From contig CAJWVP010000024.1 in assembly GCA_913048145.1 (NCBI GenBank), forward strand, positions 1 through 14,738: a stretch of 14,738 nucleotides of DNA. The letters are read 5' to 3'. Shown here piece by piece: positions 6,228-13,308 of the stretch. This DNA comes from an uncultured Rhodospirillaceae bacterium (GTDB lineage: Bacteria; Pseudomonadota; Alphaproteobacteria; Rhodospirillales; Casp-alpha2). Position 1 is the stretch's first letter. Every line of letters begins with the position of its first letter. The translations under genes were made by a program, and so were the position numbers. The notes beneath the pieces were generated by a model that was not told the origin of the DNA, ran no database searches, and saw only the letters and a program-made list of their open reading frames with translations.

Positions 6228-7028
6228 ATGCTGAGCGACGCGGAAATCAAACGCTACCAAGATGAAGGCTACGTGATCCCCGACTACCGATTGCCCATGG
6301 CGGTGGTCGATGAGATGCGGGCAGAATTAGACCAGCTCTTGGAAGCCAACCCTGAAATGACGGCGGACTCTCTATTCGTGCCGCACGCGCCGCAGAATAA
6401 TCCCCAGGGCATGGTGGCGTCTAACCCACATAAATGGCTCAAATTCGCCTGCCACGCCGACATCCTGGAGATGGTCGCCGACCTCATCGGCGAAGACATC
6501 ATACTCTGGGGCACGACCGTCTTTGGCAAGCCCGCCCACACGGGTAAGGCCACCCCTTGGCATCAGGACGGCCAGTACTGGCCGATCCGTCCCCTGGCCA
6601 GTTGCTCGGCCTGGATCGCCATTGACGAAGTCGGCGAGGAAAACGGCTGCATGCGCGTGATCCCCGGCAGCCACAAGGGATCACACTTGCTGAAGCACCA
6701 CACCAACACGGCAAAGGACCTGACCCTCAATCAGGAACTGGACACAGACCAGTACGATGAAGCGGACGCCGCCGATATCATTCTAAAGCCTGGCCAGATG
6801 TCCTTCCACGACATCAATATGGTGCACGGTTCGCGCCACAACACTTCGGACCGACGCCGGGCCGGCTACGTGCTCCGGTTTATGCCGGCGACCTCTCACT
6901 TCGACCGGAACCTGGGCAATCAGCTGGGCGCCAAGTCCGGCGTCGTTGATTTCACCCAACGCGCGCTCTATCTCGTACGCGGCGAAGACAAAGCGTCCAA
7001 CGACCTAAAAATCGGGCACGCCCATTAA
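6228..7028 (+). CDS. Phytanoyl-CoA dioxygenase (PhyH) family protein
   Basis: 266 residues from the ATG at 6228, which follows GGAGGA by 7 bases. An in-frame GTG at 6150 would add 26 residues (MPPFRQNFF...) but crosses the proposed promoter and has no ribosome site, so I reject it. It is a cytosolic Fe(II)/2-oxoglutarate oxygenase: the metal triad is His112-x-Asp114 in WHQDGQYWP and His200 in MVHGS, and an Arg of RRAGYVLRF (210-218) is the probable 2-oxoglutarate anchor. MRVIPGSHKGS (132-142) is a strand common to PhyH proteins. All metal ligands are kept, so it should hydroxylate a small molecule. It stands alone, divergent from the Ldh operon, with a likely shared regulatory region. Substrate unknown; bacterial members act on very varied compounds and phytanate is unlikely. 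Confidence 0.88.
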   Translation: MLSDAEIKRYQDEGYVIPDYRLPMAVVDEMRAELDQLLEANPEMTADSLFVPHAPQNNPQGMVASNPHKWLKFACHADILEMVADLIGEDIILWGTTVFGKPAHTGKATPWHQDGQYWPIRPLASCSAWIAIDEVGEENGCMRVIPGSHKGSHLLKHHTNTAKDLTLNQELDTDQYDEADAADIILKPGQMSFHDINMVHGSRHNTSDRRRAGYVLRFMPATSHFDRNLGNQLGAKSGVVDFTQRALYLVRGEDKASNDLKIGHAH

Positions 7029-7258
7029 GTGACCTCGATACCAAATGGCGATATTTGCATACTTGACCAGTGGCGAAACCTACATCCACGAGGTCGCTCC
7101 GCACTTCCTCATGAGCCAATTGTCCCCTTCCAAGAACCTGACGGTCTTGGAAGTGCAAACCGTTATAGTGGCATCGAGTGCTTTAGCTGCGCCATTGCCG
7201 GTTTTCATTAGGTTTGGCGCAAGGATCGCAACAACATCTCTAGGGAACAAAAGGTCGG
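7029..7258. other. Convergent intergenic region, no gene supported
   Basis: 230 bases between the ends of the dioxygenase gene (+) and the transporter gene (-). Open frames across it lack a ribosome site and recognisable residues. The only structure I see is the hairpin at 7127-7153 and a loose TGCGCC / GGCGCA pair around 7188-7221. Confidence 0.5.
7127..7153. terminator. Hairpin between convergent genes, possible terminator
   Basis: Perfect 9-bp inverted repeat CTTCCAAGA / TCTTGGAAG with a 9-base loop. It is placed where a bidirectional terminator would be expected, but no T tract follows on either strand, so intrinsic termination is uncertain. Confidence 0.35.
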
Positions 7259-8152
7259 CTAGCTATTACTTCGTCCCTTGAGGGCAGGAATCACCAAGAC
7301 AGTTGCCAGCGCCATGCAGACCAACACAAGAGCGCCAAACTCCTGGAAACCAACGGGCTCGTCCAAGATAAGCGCGCTGGAATACGTGCCGATCACGGGC
7401 ACGCCTAAGGTAGAAATGGCAGCCAGACTCGCGGGAAAGGTGCGAACCGAGCGCAAGTAGGCCCATTGGCAAAAAATCATCGGCAAGGCCAGAACATAAG
7501 CTAGAGAGAAATAGGCCTGGTTGCTGATCTGCGACCAATCTGGCGGGGGCTGAAAAAAGAAGGCACCGATGGCAATGGGAACGCCCGCGAGGGAGAGTTG
7601 CCACCCGGTCAATGCTGTAGTTGACGCAGACCATTGGAACTTCTTGAAGAATACCGTCCCCGTACCCCATGTCAGCGCCGCGCATAACATTAAAAGGGTT
7701 CCCATAGGTGCGGCTTGCAGGTCCATCAGATCGGGACCGATCAAAATAGCCAATCCAGATATGCCGAGGGCCAAGGAAATCAATTTCAGCTTGGTCAGAG
7801 GCTCTCCTAGGATAATTCTCGCCAAAACGGCAGCCCAGACAGGCATGGTGAAAGCGATGATCGAGGCCCGCCCCGCTGGCATCTGGGAAACGCCGTAGGC
7901 AGAGAACAAATGCCAGCCCAAAACACCAAAGAAGGCACACAGCACAAGCCGTGGCACCTCCCATACCGTCAACCGGACCCGCTGCCCCGAGAAGTAAGAG
8001 ATGGCGAGCAAGCTGAACCCGCCGCCGAACAAGCATAAGGTACGGAACCACCAAACGGGGATTTCCGAGAGCGCAATTTTCATGAACGGCCAGTTGGTAC
8101 CCCAAAAAAAACTGAGCGCAGCCAACAAAGTGATGGAGCTGCCTGTGGCCAT
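7259..8152 (-). CDS. EamA/DMT-superfamily inner-membrane transporter
   Basis: 297 residues with about ten hydrophobic segments: roughly 6-24, 33-54, 68-88, 94-115, 124-139, 150-170, 178-200, 211-228, 241-263 and 271-291. This is the two-EamA-repeat design of the drug/metabolite transporter superfamily. Family marks include FFWGTNWPFMKIAL (15-28) in the first helix, ARIILGEPLTKLKLI (111-125) at the end of repeat one, and the matching LILDEPVGFQEFGALVL (261-277) in repeat two. It is last in an operon with the SDR and the EthD-like protein, starting 45 bases after the latter and in the same reading frame behind its TAG stop. It has no strong ribosome site. It may move a substrate or product of the pathway across the inner membrane; direction and substrate are unknown. 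Confidence 0.9.
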   Translation of the reverse strand: MATGSSITLLAALSFFWGTNWPFMKIALSEIPVWWFRTLCLFGGGFSLLAISYFSGQRVRLTVWEVPRLVLCAFFGVLGWHLFSAYGVSQMPAGRASIIAFTMPVWAAVLARIILGEPLTKLKLISLALGISGLAILIGPDLMDLQAAPMGTLLMLCAALTWGTGTVFFKKFQWSASTTALTGWQLSLAGVPIAIGAFFFQPPPDWSQISNQAYFSLAYVLALPMIFCQWAYLRSVRTFPASLAAISTLGVPVIGTYSSALILDEPVGFQEFGALVLVCMALATVLVIPALKGRSNS

Positions 8153-8197
8153 ACGAGCCGTAGTGGTTGAAGCGGGAATGACCGTTGCCCCTGGGAC

Positions 8198-8557
8198 CTA
8201 AGCGCCCGTCTCCATTACTTTGCGGAGAATATGGCGGCGGTTTTTGGTAAAAGGTCGAACCTCCCGGGGCCAACGGCCTTCTTCGATGGCCTCTGCCCAG
8301 GCGCTAGACGTCAGCACCTCTGGGTTTTCAATCCAGTAGTAAGCGGCGAAGTTGGGCTCCTCGGGAAAATCGATCTCCTTGATCTCGCCGGCCATACTAA
8401 GTTTCAAAGTTTCCTTGGTGAGCCGCGTGATCTCTACCACGCCTGGAACTTTCATCAGCATGGGGACATGTTCGGTATCATACACCTCGTTGAATAAATC
8501 CAATTTCTCTGGCTCCACATCCATGGAGGCGATGAATAGATAGGGTGCTGGGGCCAT
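8198..8557 (-). CDS. Small EthD-like dimeric alpha/beta-barrel protein
   Basis: 119 residues. The pattern YLFIASMDV...FNEVYDTEHVPMLMKVPGVVEITRL (6-46), then FAAYYWIENPEVLTSSAWAEAIEEGRWP (70-97) gives the beta-alpha-beta-beta-alpha order of dimeric ferredoxin-like barrels. The first block resembles EthD/DUF4286-type proteins, in which a YDxEHvP segment is common. Members are small cytosolic proteins, some of which bind or isomerise reactive catabolic intermediates; many have no known reaction. A good ribosome site (AAGGAA) lies about 10 bases before the ATG. It sits between an SDR (46 bases upstream) and a transporter (45 bases downstream), so it most likely serves the same pathway. The fold is a fair call; a function is not assigned. 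Confidence 0.75.
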   Translation of the reverse strand: MAPAPYLFIASMDVEPEKLDLFNEVYDTEHVPMLMKVPGVVEITRLTKETLKLSMAGEIKEIDFPEEPNFAAYYWIENPEVLTSSAWAEAIEEGRWPREVRPFTKNRRHILRKVMETGA

Positions 8558-8603
8558 TACGGAAATTCCTTAGAAAATTGTGATTGAAAACGAGCCACTG
8601 GGT

Positions 8604-9368
8604 CTAATTCATCGACGCGCCGCCGTCCACGGGCAAAATCTGGCCCGTAACCCAACGCGAATCTTCGCAAGCAAAAAACAGGGCCGCGGGCGCGACCATC
8701 TCCGGCTCGCCCAGACCCAGAAGGTGCTTGTCTATCATTGCCTGGTCTGGGCCTGAATCATTTCCCGCCGACATCAGCGCCTTGACTCGTTCGGTCATTA
8801 CCGCGCCCGGCGCGATGGCGTTGACGCGGATCCCCTTCGGCGCGCATTGCACAGCCAGGGCCATGGTCAGCGTGACAATCCCGCCCTTGGCCGAGGTGTA
8901 GCCGTCGGCGCCCACGGTCCCAATCATTGAGCGGATGGAGGCCGTGTTAATGATGGAGCCACCGCCTCTCATCGCCATGTGCGGGATTACGGATCGGCAT
9001 GCTGCAAAGGGCCCAAACAGGTTAAGCGCGATAGCCGCGTCGAATTCATCCAGGGGCATGTTCAAAAGATGATCGTCCCGGGGTGTCGCCCCACCGGCGT
9101 TATTGTACAAAATGTCAATACCGCCAAAGTCGGTGGCGAAGGTCTCCACGGCAGTTTCGATCCGACCGCCGTCGGTGACGTCAACGTTGAGAAACTTCGC
9201 CATTCCGCCCGCGGCTGTAATCTCGGCAGCGATCTGCTCACCCTCGTCGGTCTTGATATCCATGAGGCCGAGCGTCGCGCCCTCATCGGCGAACAGCTTG
9301 GCGCTGGCCCGCCCAATCCCCGACGATGCGCCAGTGATTAAGGCGACTTTTCCTTGCAGTCGTTTCAT
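8604..9368 (-). CDS. Classical short-chain dehydrogenase/reductase
   Basis: 254 residues, standard for classical SDRs. All signature elements are intact: cofactor motif TGASSGIG (12-19), Asp37 after the second strand (favouring NAD over NADP), NNAG (89-92), Asn116, catalytic Ser144 in NTAS, and Tyr157/Lys161 in YTSAK. The C-terminus WVTGQILPVDGGASMN is typical of tetrameric sugar and secondary-alcohol dehydrogenases. It heads a (-) operon with the EthD-like protein and the transporter and is divergent from the SAF-domain gene across only 81 bases, so the two operons probably share control. A sugar or hydroxy-acid dehydrogenase producing the substrate for the lactonase or for the next steps is likely, but substrate is not readable from sequence. 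Confidence 0.9.
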   Translation of the reverse strand: MKRLQGKVALITGASSGIGRASAKLFADEGATLGLMDIKTDEGEQIAAEITAAGGMAKFLNVDVTDGGRIETAVETFATDFGGIDILYNNAGGATPRDDHLLNMPLDEFDAAIALNLFGPFAACRSVIPHMAMRGGGSIINTASIRSMIGTVGADGYTSAKGGIVTLTMALAVQCAPKGIRVNAIAPGAVMTERVKALMSAGNDSGPDQAMIDKHLLGLGEPEMVAPAALFFACEDSRWVTGQILPVDGGASMN

Positions 9369-9395
9369 GGCTTGTCTCTTAATGCTTTCAGAACT

Positions 9396-9410
9396 GTCCT
9401 GTCATAGGAC
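9396..9410. promoter_or_regulatory. Palindrome in the 81-base divergent promoter region
   Basis: GTCCT-GTCAT-AGGAC is a perfect 5-bp inverted repeat with a 5-base spacer, near the middle of the gap between two divergent operons. Its position suits an operator acting on both, but the arms are short and a chance match is possible. Confidence 0.3.
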
Positions 9411-9449
9411 GGCGGCAATGATAAAAACAAGACCGAACGGAACGTTAAG

Positions 9450-10793
9450 ATGAACTTCGACGCTTTGTTTGCGAAGACCGGTAACAAGGTCGTGCGTTGC
9501 GGCCTCGTCGGCATTGGAGATTTTGGTGCAAGTCTGCTTGCCCAAGCGGAACACGTGCCCAACTTGAAGATCGCGCTGATTTGCGACCGGGATCCGGCGC
9601 GCATGGCGGCGGCGGTAGCCGCTGCCGGCGCGGACGCTGCGGACATGGCCATAGTACAAGACATGGATGACGCGGACGACATTCAATTGGACGTTCTGGT
9701 TGAAGCCACCGGCAATCCCGAAGCCGCCGCGGCAGTTGGCGAACAGGCCATTGATCGCGGCCAGCATTTGGTCATGGTTTCCAAAGAGGCCGCCGTCGTG
9801 GCCGGGCCCATCCTGCACGCGAGGGCCAGCGCGAAGGGCTTGGTCTATACGGAAGTTGAAGGCGACCAGCCGAGCCTGCTGATCGGGCTCATGAGCTGGG
9901 CCAAAACCATCGGCCTGGATGTACGCGCCGCCGGCAAATCCAGTGAGTACGATTTCGTCCTCGGTCCTGATGATTCACTCACCTGGAGAAACCAACGTCA
10001 CTCGAACTCCGGTCTGACCCCCCTGTGGGAGCGCAACGATATGTCCTGGCAGGAACTGACTGACGCCCGGGAGGCCCGCGCAGCGAACCTTGGCTTGCCG
10101 ACCCGCACGGTCCCCGACTTCTGTGAGATGGGCGTCGTCGTCAACGCCTCAGGCTTCACCCCCGACCGACCCGAGTTCCATACGCCGATCTTGCGGCCAA
10201 CCGAACTGGCCGAAGCCTTTAAGCGGAGTGCCGAAGGTGGACTTCTAGCCGGAGATCGCCGCATCGACGTGTTTAACTGTCTGCGCCGCGCCGACGAGGC
10301 TAGTTTCGCCGGCGGCGTTTTCATCCTGGTCAATGGTCACGATGACAAGACCTGGGACTTACTTCGCGAGAAGGGGCATATCGTCGCCGAAGATGCGGGC
10401 GTCGCCGTTCTCTACAACCCGCAGCACCTGCTGGGCATCGAGGCGCCGATCACCATCCTGGCGGCGGGGCTGTTGGGCATCCCCACTGGCGCTACCGATC
10501 CCAAACCCGTGGTCGATTTGGTGGCGCGAACAAACCGAGATTTCGCTGCCGGGGAGAGGCTTACAATCACGGACGCACACCACCACGAAGTGGCGGGCCT
10601 GAAACCCGAACTGATCCCCGCCGTCCGCTTCGCAGCCGCCAATCCCTGTCCCTACTACCTGGCAACGGGCGCGCGGCTACGCAAAGACGTGCAGGCCGGC
10701 ACATTGGTCACAGCGGGAATGCTGGAGATGAACATGGGAACCGTCCTCGCACGCCTGCGGGGAGAACAGGACCAGCATTTCGGAGTTCAGTAA
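9450..10793 (+). CDS. Homoserine dehydrogenase-like oxidoreductase with C-terminal SAF domain (COG4091-like)
   Basis: 447 residues. The N-terminus VVRCGLVGIGDFGASLL (14-30) is a Rossmann dinucleotide-binding motif (Gly21, 23, 26); DVLVEATGNPEAA and HLVMVSKEAAV follow as in homoserine dehydrogenase/aspartate dehydrogenase-type folds. The middle holds KSSEYDFVLGP and a conserved-looking PDFCEMGVVVNASG. The C-terminal part, about 390-440, with ATGARLRKDVQAGTLVTAGML, has the look of a SAF domain, also found in altronate/galactarate dehydratases and sialic acid synthases. True homoserine dehydrogenase is unlikely: the cluster is catabolic and there is no ACT domain. It starts 81 bases from the divergent SDR and is followed 131 bases on by a dehydratase-like gene. 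It probably oxidises, isomerises or cleaves a branched or hydroxy-acid intermediate. The reaction of the family is poorly known. Confidence 0.82.
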   Translation: MNFDALFAKTGNKVVRCGLVGIGDFGASLLAQAEHVPNLKIALICDRDPARMAAAVAAAGADAADMAIVQDMDDADDIQLDVLVEATGNPEAAAAVGEQAIDRGQHLVMVSKEAAVVAGPILHARASAKGLVYTEVEGDQPSLLIGLMSWAKTIGLDVRAAGKSSEYDFVLGPDDSLTWRNQRHSNSGLTPLWERNDMSWQELTDAREARAANLGLPTRTVPDFCEMGVVVNASGFTPDRPEFHTPILRPTELAEAFKRSAEGGLLAGDRRIDVFNCLRRADEASFAGGVFILVNGHDDKTWDLLREKGHIVAEDAGVAVLYNPQHLLGIEAPITILAAGLLGIPTGATDPKPVVDLVARTNRDFAAGERLTITDAHHHEVAGLKPELIPAVRFAAANPCPYYLATGARLRKDVQAGTLVTAGMLEMNMGTVLARLRGEQDQHFGVQ

Positions 10794-10924
10794 TGGAGCC
10801 CCATCCGAGACAGGAGAAGGAAAAACGCGTCGATGCAGACACACGCCCTCCTTCTCTTGAAAGCATTGCCGGGTAAACCGCCTACTGCTTAGATGGATCG
10901 AACCGGTCGCCAAAAGGGGCTATT
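10794..10924 (+). other. Leader region with long stem-loop
   Basis: 131 bases between the SAF-domain gene and the dehydratase gene. AGGAGAAGG (10812-10820) can pair with CCTTCTCTT (10850-10858) with one G-T wobble, and inside it GCGT pairs with ACGC (10827-10830 and 10843-10846). No T tract follows, so it looks more like an RNA processing or stability element than a terminator. No gene seen. Confidence 0.35.
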
Positions 10925-12133
10925 ATGAAAATCACCGCCGTTGAGACCATCCTGGTTGAAGAATTTCCCAATCTAACCTGGGTTCAAGTCCATACGGACG
11001 ACGGCCTGGTCGGCTTGGGCGAGACCTTTTTTGGCGCGCCCGCCGTAGCGGCACAGGTGCACAATTTCATCGCACCTTACCTGATTGGCAAAGACCCGTT
11101 ACAGATCGAACGCCATCACGCGAAGCTTCTGCCCTACGCAGGGCGCGGCGGATCTGGCGTGGAAATGCGCGCCGCGTCCGCTATCGACGTGGCACTTTGG
11201 GACATCTTCGGCCAGGCCATCAATCAGCCAATTTATCAGGCGCTGGGTGGAGCGACACGGGACGAAGTGCGCATCTACAACACATGCGCCGGCTACCAGT
11301 ACGTGCGCAAGGCGCCCGCCCAGGTAACCGACAACTACGGCCTTAACCTGCAAAATTCGCCCGGCCCCTACGAGGATTTGGAGGGCTTTCTCAATAATGC
11401 TGACGAACTGGCCCACTCGCTCCTGGAGATGGGCATCAACGGCATGAAGATTTGGCCCTTTGATTTCGCGGCCGAAGTTTCGGGCGGCCAATACATCTCC
11501 AATGACGATCTGAAGACAGCACTGGAGCCCTTTGAGAAAATCAGGAGCGCCGTCGGCGACAAGATGGAGATCATGGCCGAGCTGCACTCCATGTGGAACG
11601 TCCCCATGGCAAAGCGCATTGCCAGTGCCCTGGAAGACTTCGATCTCACCTGGGTTGAGGACCCGGTGTTCATGGACGAGTTGGAAAAGGTGGGCGAGGT
11701 GGTCGCGTCCACCCACACACCCATCGCCGTTGGCGAGCTTTTGGGCGGCAAGGCGCAGTTCCGCGACCTTTTGGAACAGGGCGTAAGCCTAGCGATCATG
11801 GACATCGTCTGGGGCGGTGGGCTGACGGAGGCGCGCAAAGTCGCCGCCTTGGCCGATACCTTCGGCGCGCCCTTTACGGGCCATGATTGCACGGGGCCGA
11901 TCGCGTTGACCGCATCGGTACACATGACCATGCACGCGCCCAACGTTTTTATCCAAGAGATGGTCCGCGCCTTTTATTATGGTTGGTATCAGGACCTGGT
12001 GACAGAGCTCCCTCCGATTGCGAATGGACGCATCACCGCTCCCGACGGGCCCGGCCTGGGCACGACGCTCAACCCGGACGTCCCGGCACGCGCAGACGCA
12101 ACGGTCAAGATGACCACGGCCAACGATCTTTAA
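10925..12133 (+). CDS. Mandelate racemase/enolase-superfamily acid-sugar dehydratase, galactonate dehydratase-like
   Basis: 402 residues, full length, with AGGGG seven bases before the ATG. It belongs to the enolase superfamily, which abstracts the alpha-proton of a carboxylate with Mg2+. The capping domain is about 1-130. Candidate barrel residues: Lys175 and Asp180 in GMKIWPFD, metal ligand Glu219 with His221 in AELHSMWN, Glu245 in WVEDP, Glu271 in GELLGG, the Asp293-His320 dyad (IMDIVWGGG and GHDCTGP), and Glu345 in FIQE. The strand carrying Lys175 has KIW, not the KxK of mandelate racemase itself, and ends in PFD as in galactonate/mannonate dehydratase relatives. The expected reaction is dehydration of an aldonate or aldarate to a 2-keto-3-deoxy acid, feeding the aldolase encoded at 13305-14114. 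Specificity cannot be assigned. Confidence 0.9.
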   Translation: MKITAVETILVEEFPNLTWVQVHTDDGLVGLGETFFGAPAVAAQVHNFIAPYLIGKDPLQIERHHAKLLPYAGRGGSGVEMRAASAIDVALWDIFGQAINQPIYQALGGATRDEVRIYNTCAGYQYVRKAPAQVTDNYGLNLQNSPGPYEDLEGFLNNADELAHSLLEMGINGMKIWPFDFAAEVSGGQYISNDDLKTALEPFEKIRSAVGDKMEIMAELHSMWNVPMAKRIASALEDFDLTWVEDPVFMDELEKVGEVVASTHTPIAVGELLGGKAQFRDLLEQGVSLAIMDIVWGGGLTEARKVAALADTFGAPFTGHDCTGPIALTASVHMTMHAPNVFIQEMVRAFYYGWYQDLVTELPPIANGRITAPDGPGLGTTLNPDVPARADATVKMTTANDL

Positions 12134-12267
12134 CAGCGATCCTGATAGCCGCTGGTCGGGGTCTGAATGAAATCCTTGAGATTGCATTGCAGGCGGCCAC
12201 TGCGCCCAATCTGACGAAGGTTCTGCACTTCCTCAACGAGATGCGACGGCAAGAAGAAGTTTACGGC
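12134..12267. other. Convergent intergenic region, no clear gene or terminator
   Basis: 134 bases between the ends of the dehydratase gene (+) and the hydroxyacid dehydrogenase gene (-). No hairpin longer than about 4 bp with a T tract was found. One (+) frame reads as a plausible helical peptide, which I treat as a possible remnant and do not call as a gene. Confidence 0.4.
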
Positions 12268-13308
12268 TTACCCTGCCGCGTACGCTTTCAATCGCGCCTG
12301 AAAGGCCGACGACGCTGCAACCCCCTTGTCGACGAGATGCGGCGGCACCTGACCATTCTTGATCATCAACACCTGTTCCACGTCCGATGCTCCGATACCG
12401 GCGAAGCATTGATCGGTCCAGCACAAGGCGTGGGGCGTGAGGATGACGTTATCGAGTTTTAGAATAGGATCGTCGACGGACGGTGGTTCCGGATCTAGCA
12501 CATCAAGACCGGCCCCGGCGATAGTCCCGTCCGTTAGCGCCGCTAGAAGCGCTGCCTGATCAACGGTCGGCCCGCGCGAAGTGTTAATCAGATAAGCCGT
12601 TGGTTTCATCAGAGCCAAGCTTTTCGCATTGACGATATGCCGGGTCGCCTCGGTTAGCGGCGTATTAACGCATAGGAAATCGCTCTCGGCGAAGACCGTC
12701 TCCAGATCGACCAGTTCGACACCGATTTCCGCCGCAGTGGCGGGGTTACAATACGGGTCATGGGCTATGTGACGCATCTCGAAGGGCGCCGCCATGCGGA
12801 AGGCTTCGGCCCCGATATTACCGATGCCAATCGATCCCAGGGTACGTCCCACCAGACCCAGACCCATGTAGTCTGAACGCTTCGCAAATCCCGCAGGGCC
12901 CTCGCGGGTTAAGCGATCTTTGTCGAATAGCCTACCAGCCAGGGCCAGGACAAAGGTCATGATGGTGACGGCTACCGGGCGGCGGACGCCGTCGGGAGTA
13001 ATGCAGACCCCGATACCGGCCTTCGTACACGCGTCCACGTCAACGGTATCATAGCCGACGCCGAACCGCGCGACGATCGTCAGGCGGCCATCTTGCGGAA
13101 TACTGTCGGCATCAAAGATTGGCGTCAACAGGATCAGCGCGTCGAAGTCGGCGAGCGAAGCGGCGGTCATTCGGCCATCAACGGGATCCACGTAGGCGAC
13201 CTCGACGTCGGCGGCGTTCTCAAGGGGCGAAAGGTCGAACATGGGATAGGCGGGCGATCCGTCCGACTTGTTGAAGTCCCCGGACAAGGCTATGCGGAAC
13301 GCACTCAT
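12268..13308 (-). CDS. D-isomer-specific 2-hydroxyacid dehydrogenase
   Basis: 346 residues. It has the two-domain organisation of formate/glycerate dehydrogenases: the substrate-side strand VARFGVGYDTVDVDAC (79-94), the NAD motif GIGNIG (161-166), and the catalytic triad Arg245 (INTSRG), Glu274 (LDPEPP) and His293 (TPHAL). All catalytic residues are kept. After HIAHDPY (180-186) an Asp ends the second Rossmann strand, favouring NAD. Its ATG overlaps the stop of the aldolase gene by 4 bases (ATGA), so the two proteins are probably made together. The natural reading is that it reduces the 2-oxo product of aldol cleavage, or interconverts a glyoxylate/hydroxypyruvate-like acid with its D-2-hydroxy form. 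Other 2-oxo acids remain possible. Confidence 0.92.
   Translation of the reverse strand: MSAFRIALSGDFNKSDGSPAYPMFDLSPLENAADVEVAYVDPVDGRMTAASLADFDALILLTPIFDADSIPQDGRLTIVARFGVGYDTVDVDACTKAGIGVCITPDGVRRPVAVTIMTFVLALAGRLFDKDRLTREGPAGFAKRSDYMGLGLVGRTLGSIGIGNIGAEAFRMAAPFEMRHIAHDPYCNPATAAEIGVELVDLETVFAESDFLCVNTPLTEATRHIVNAKSLALMKPTAYLINTSRGPTVDQAALLAALTDGTIAGAGLDVLDPEPPSVDDPILKLDNVILTPHALCWTDQCFAGIGASDVEQVLMIKNGQVPPHLVDKGVAASSAFQARLKAYAAG

Noticed and set aside
7045..7281. 78-codon (+) frame after the PhyH gene
   Set aside because: Begins 17 bases after the PhyH stop without a ribosome site, runs into the transporter gene on the other strand, and resembles no family I know.
7266..8273. 335-codon (-) frame in another phase over the transporter
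   Set aside because: Shadow of the EamA gene; rich in Arg, Gly and Cys and without the ten membrane segments.
9450..10793. Annotation as biosynthetic homoserine dehydrogenase
   Set aside because: The context is catabolic and the C-terminal part is SAF-like, not the usual catalytic end with or without an ACT domain.
11099..11716. 205-codon (-) frame inside the dehydratase gene
   Set aside because: Antisense shadow; the (+) frame carries all enolase-superfamily residues.
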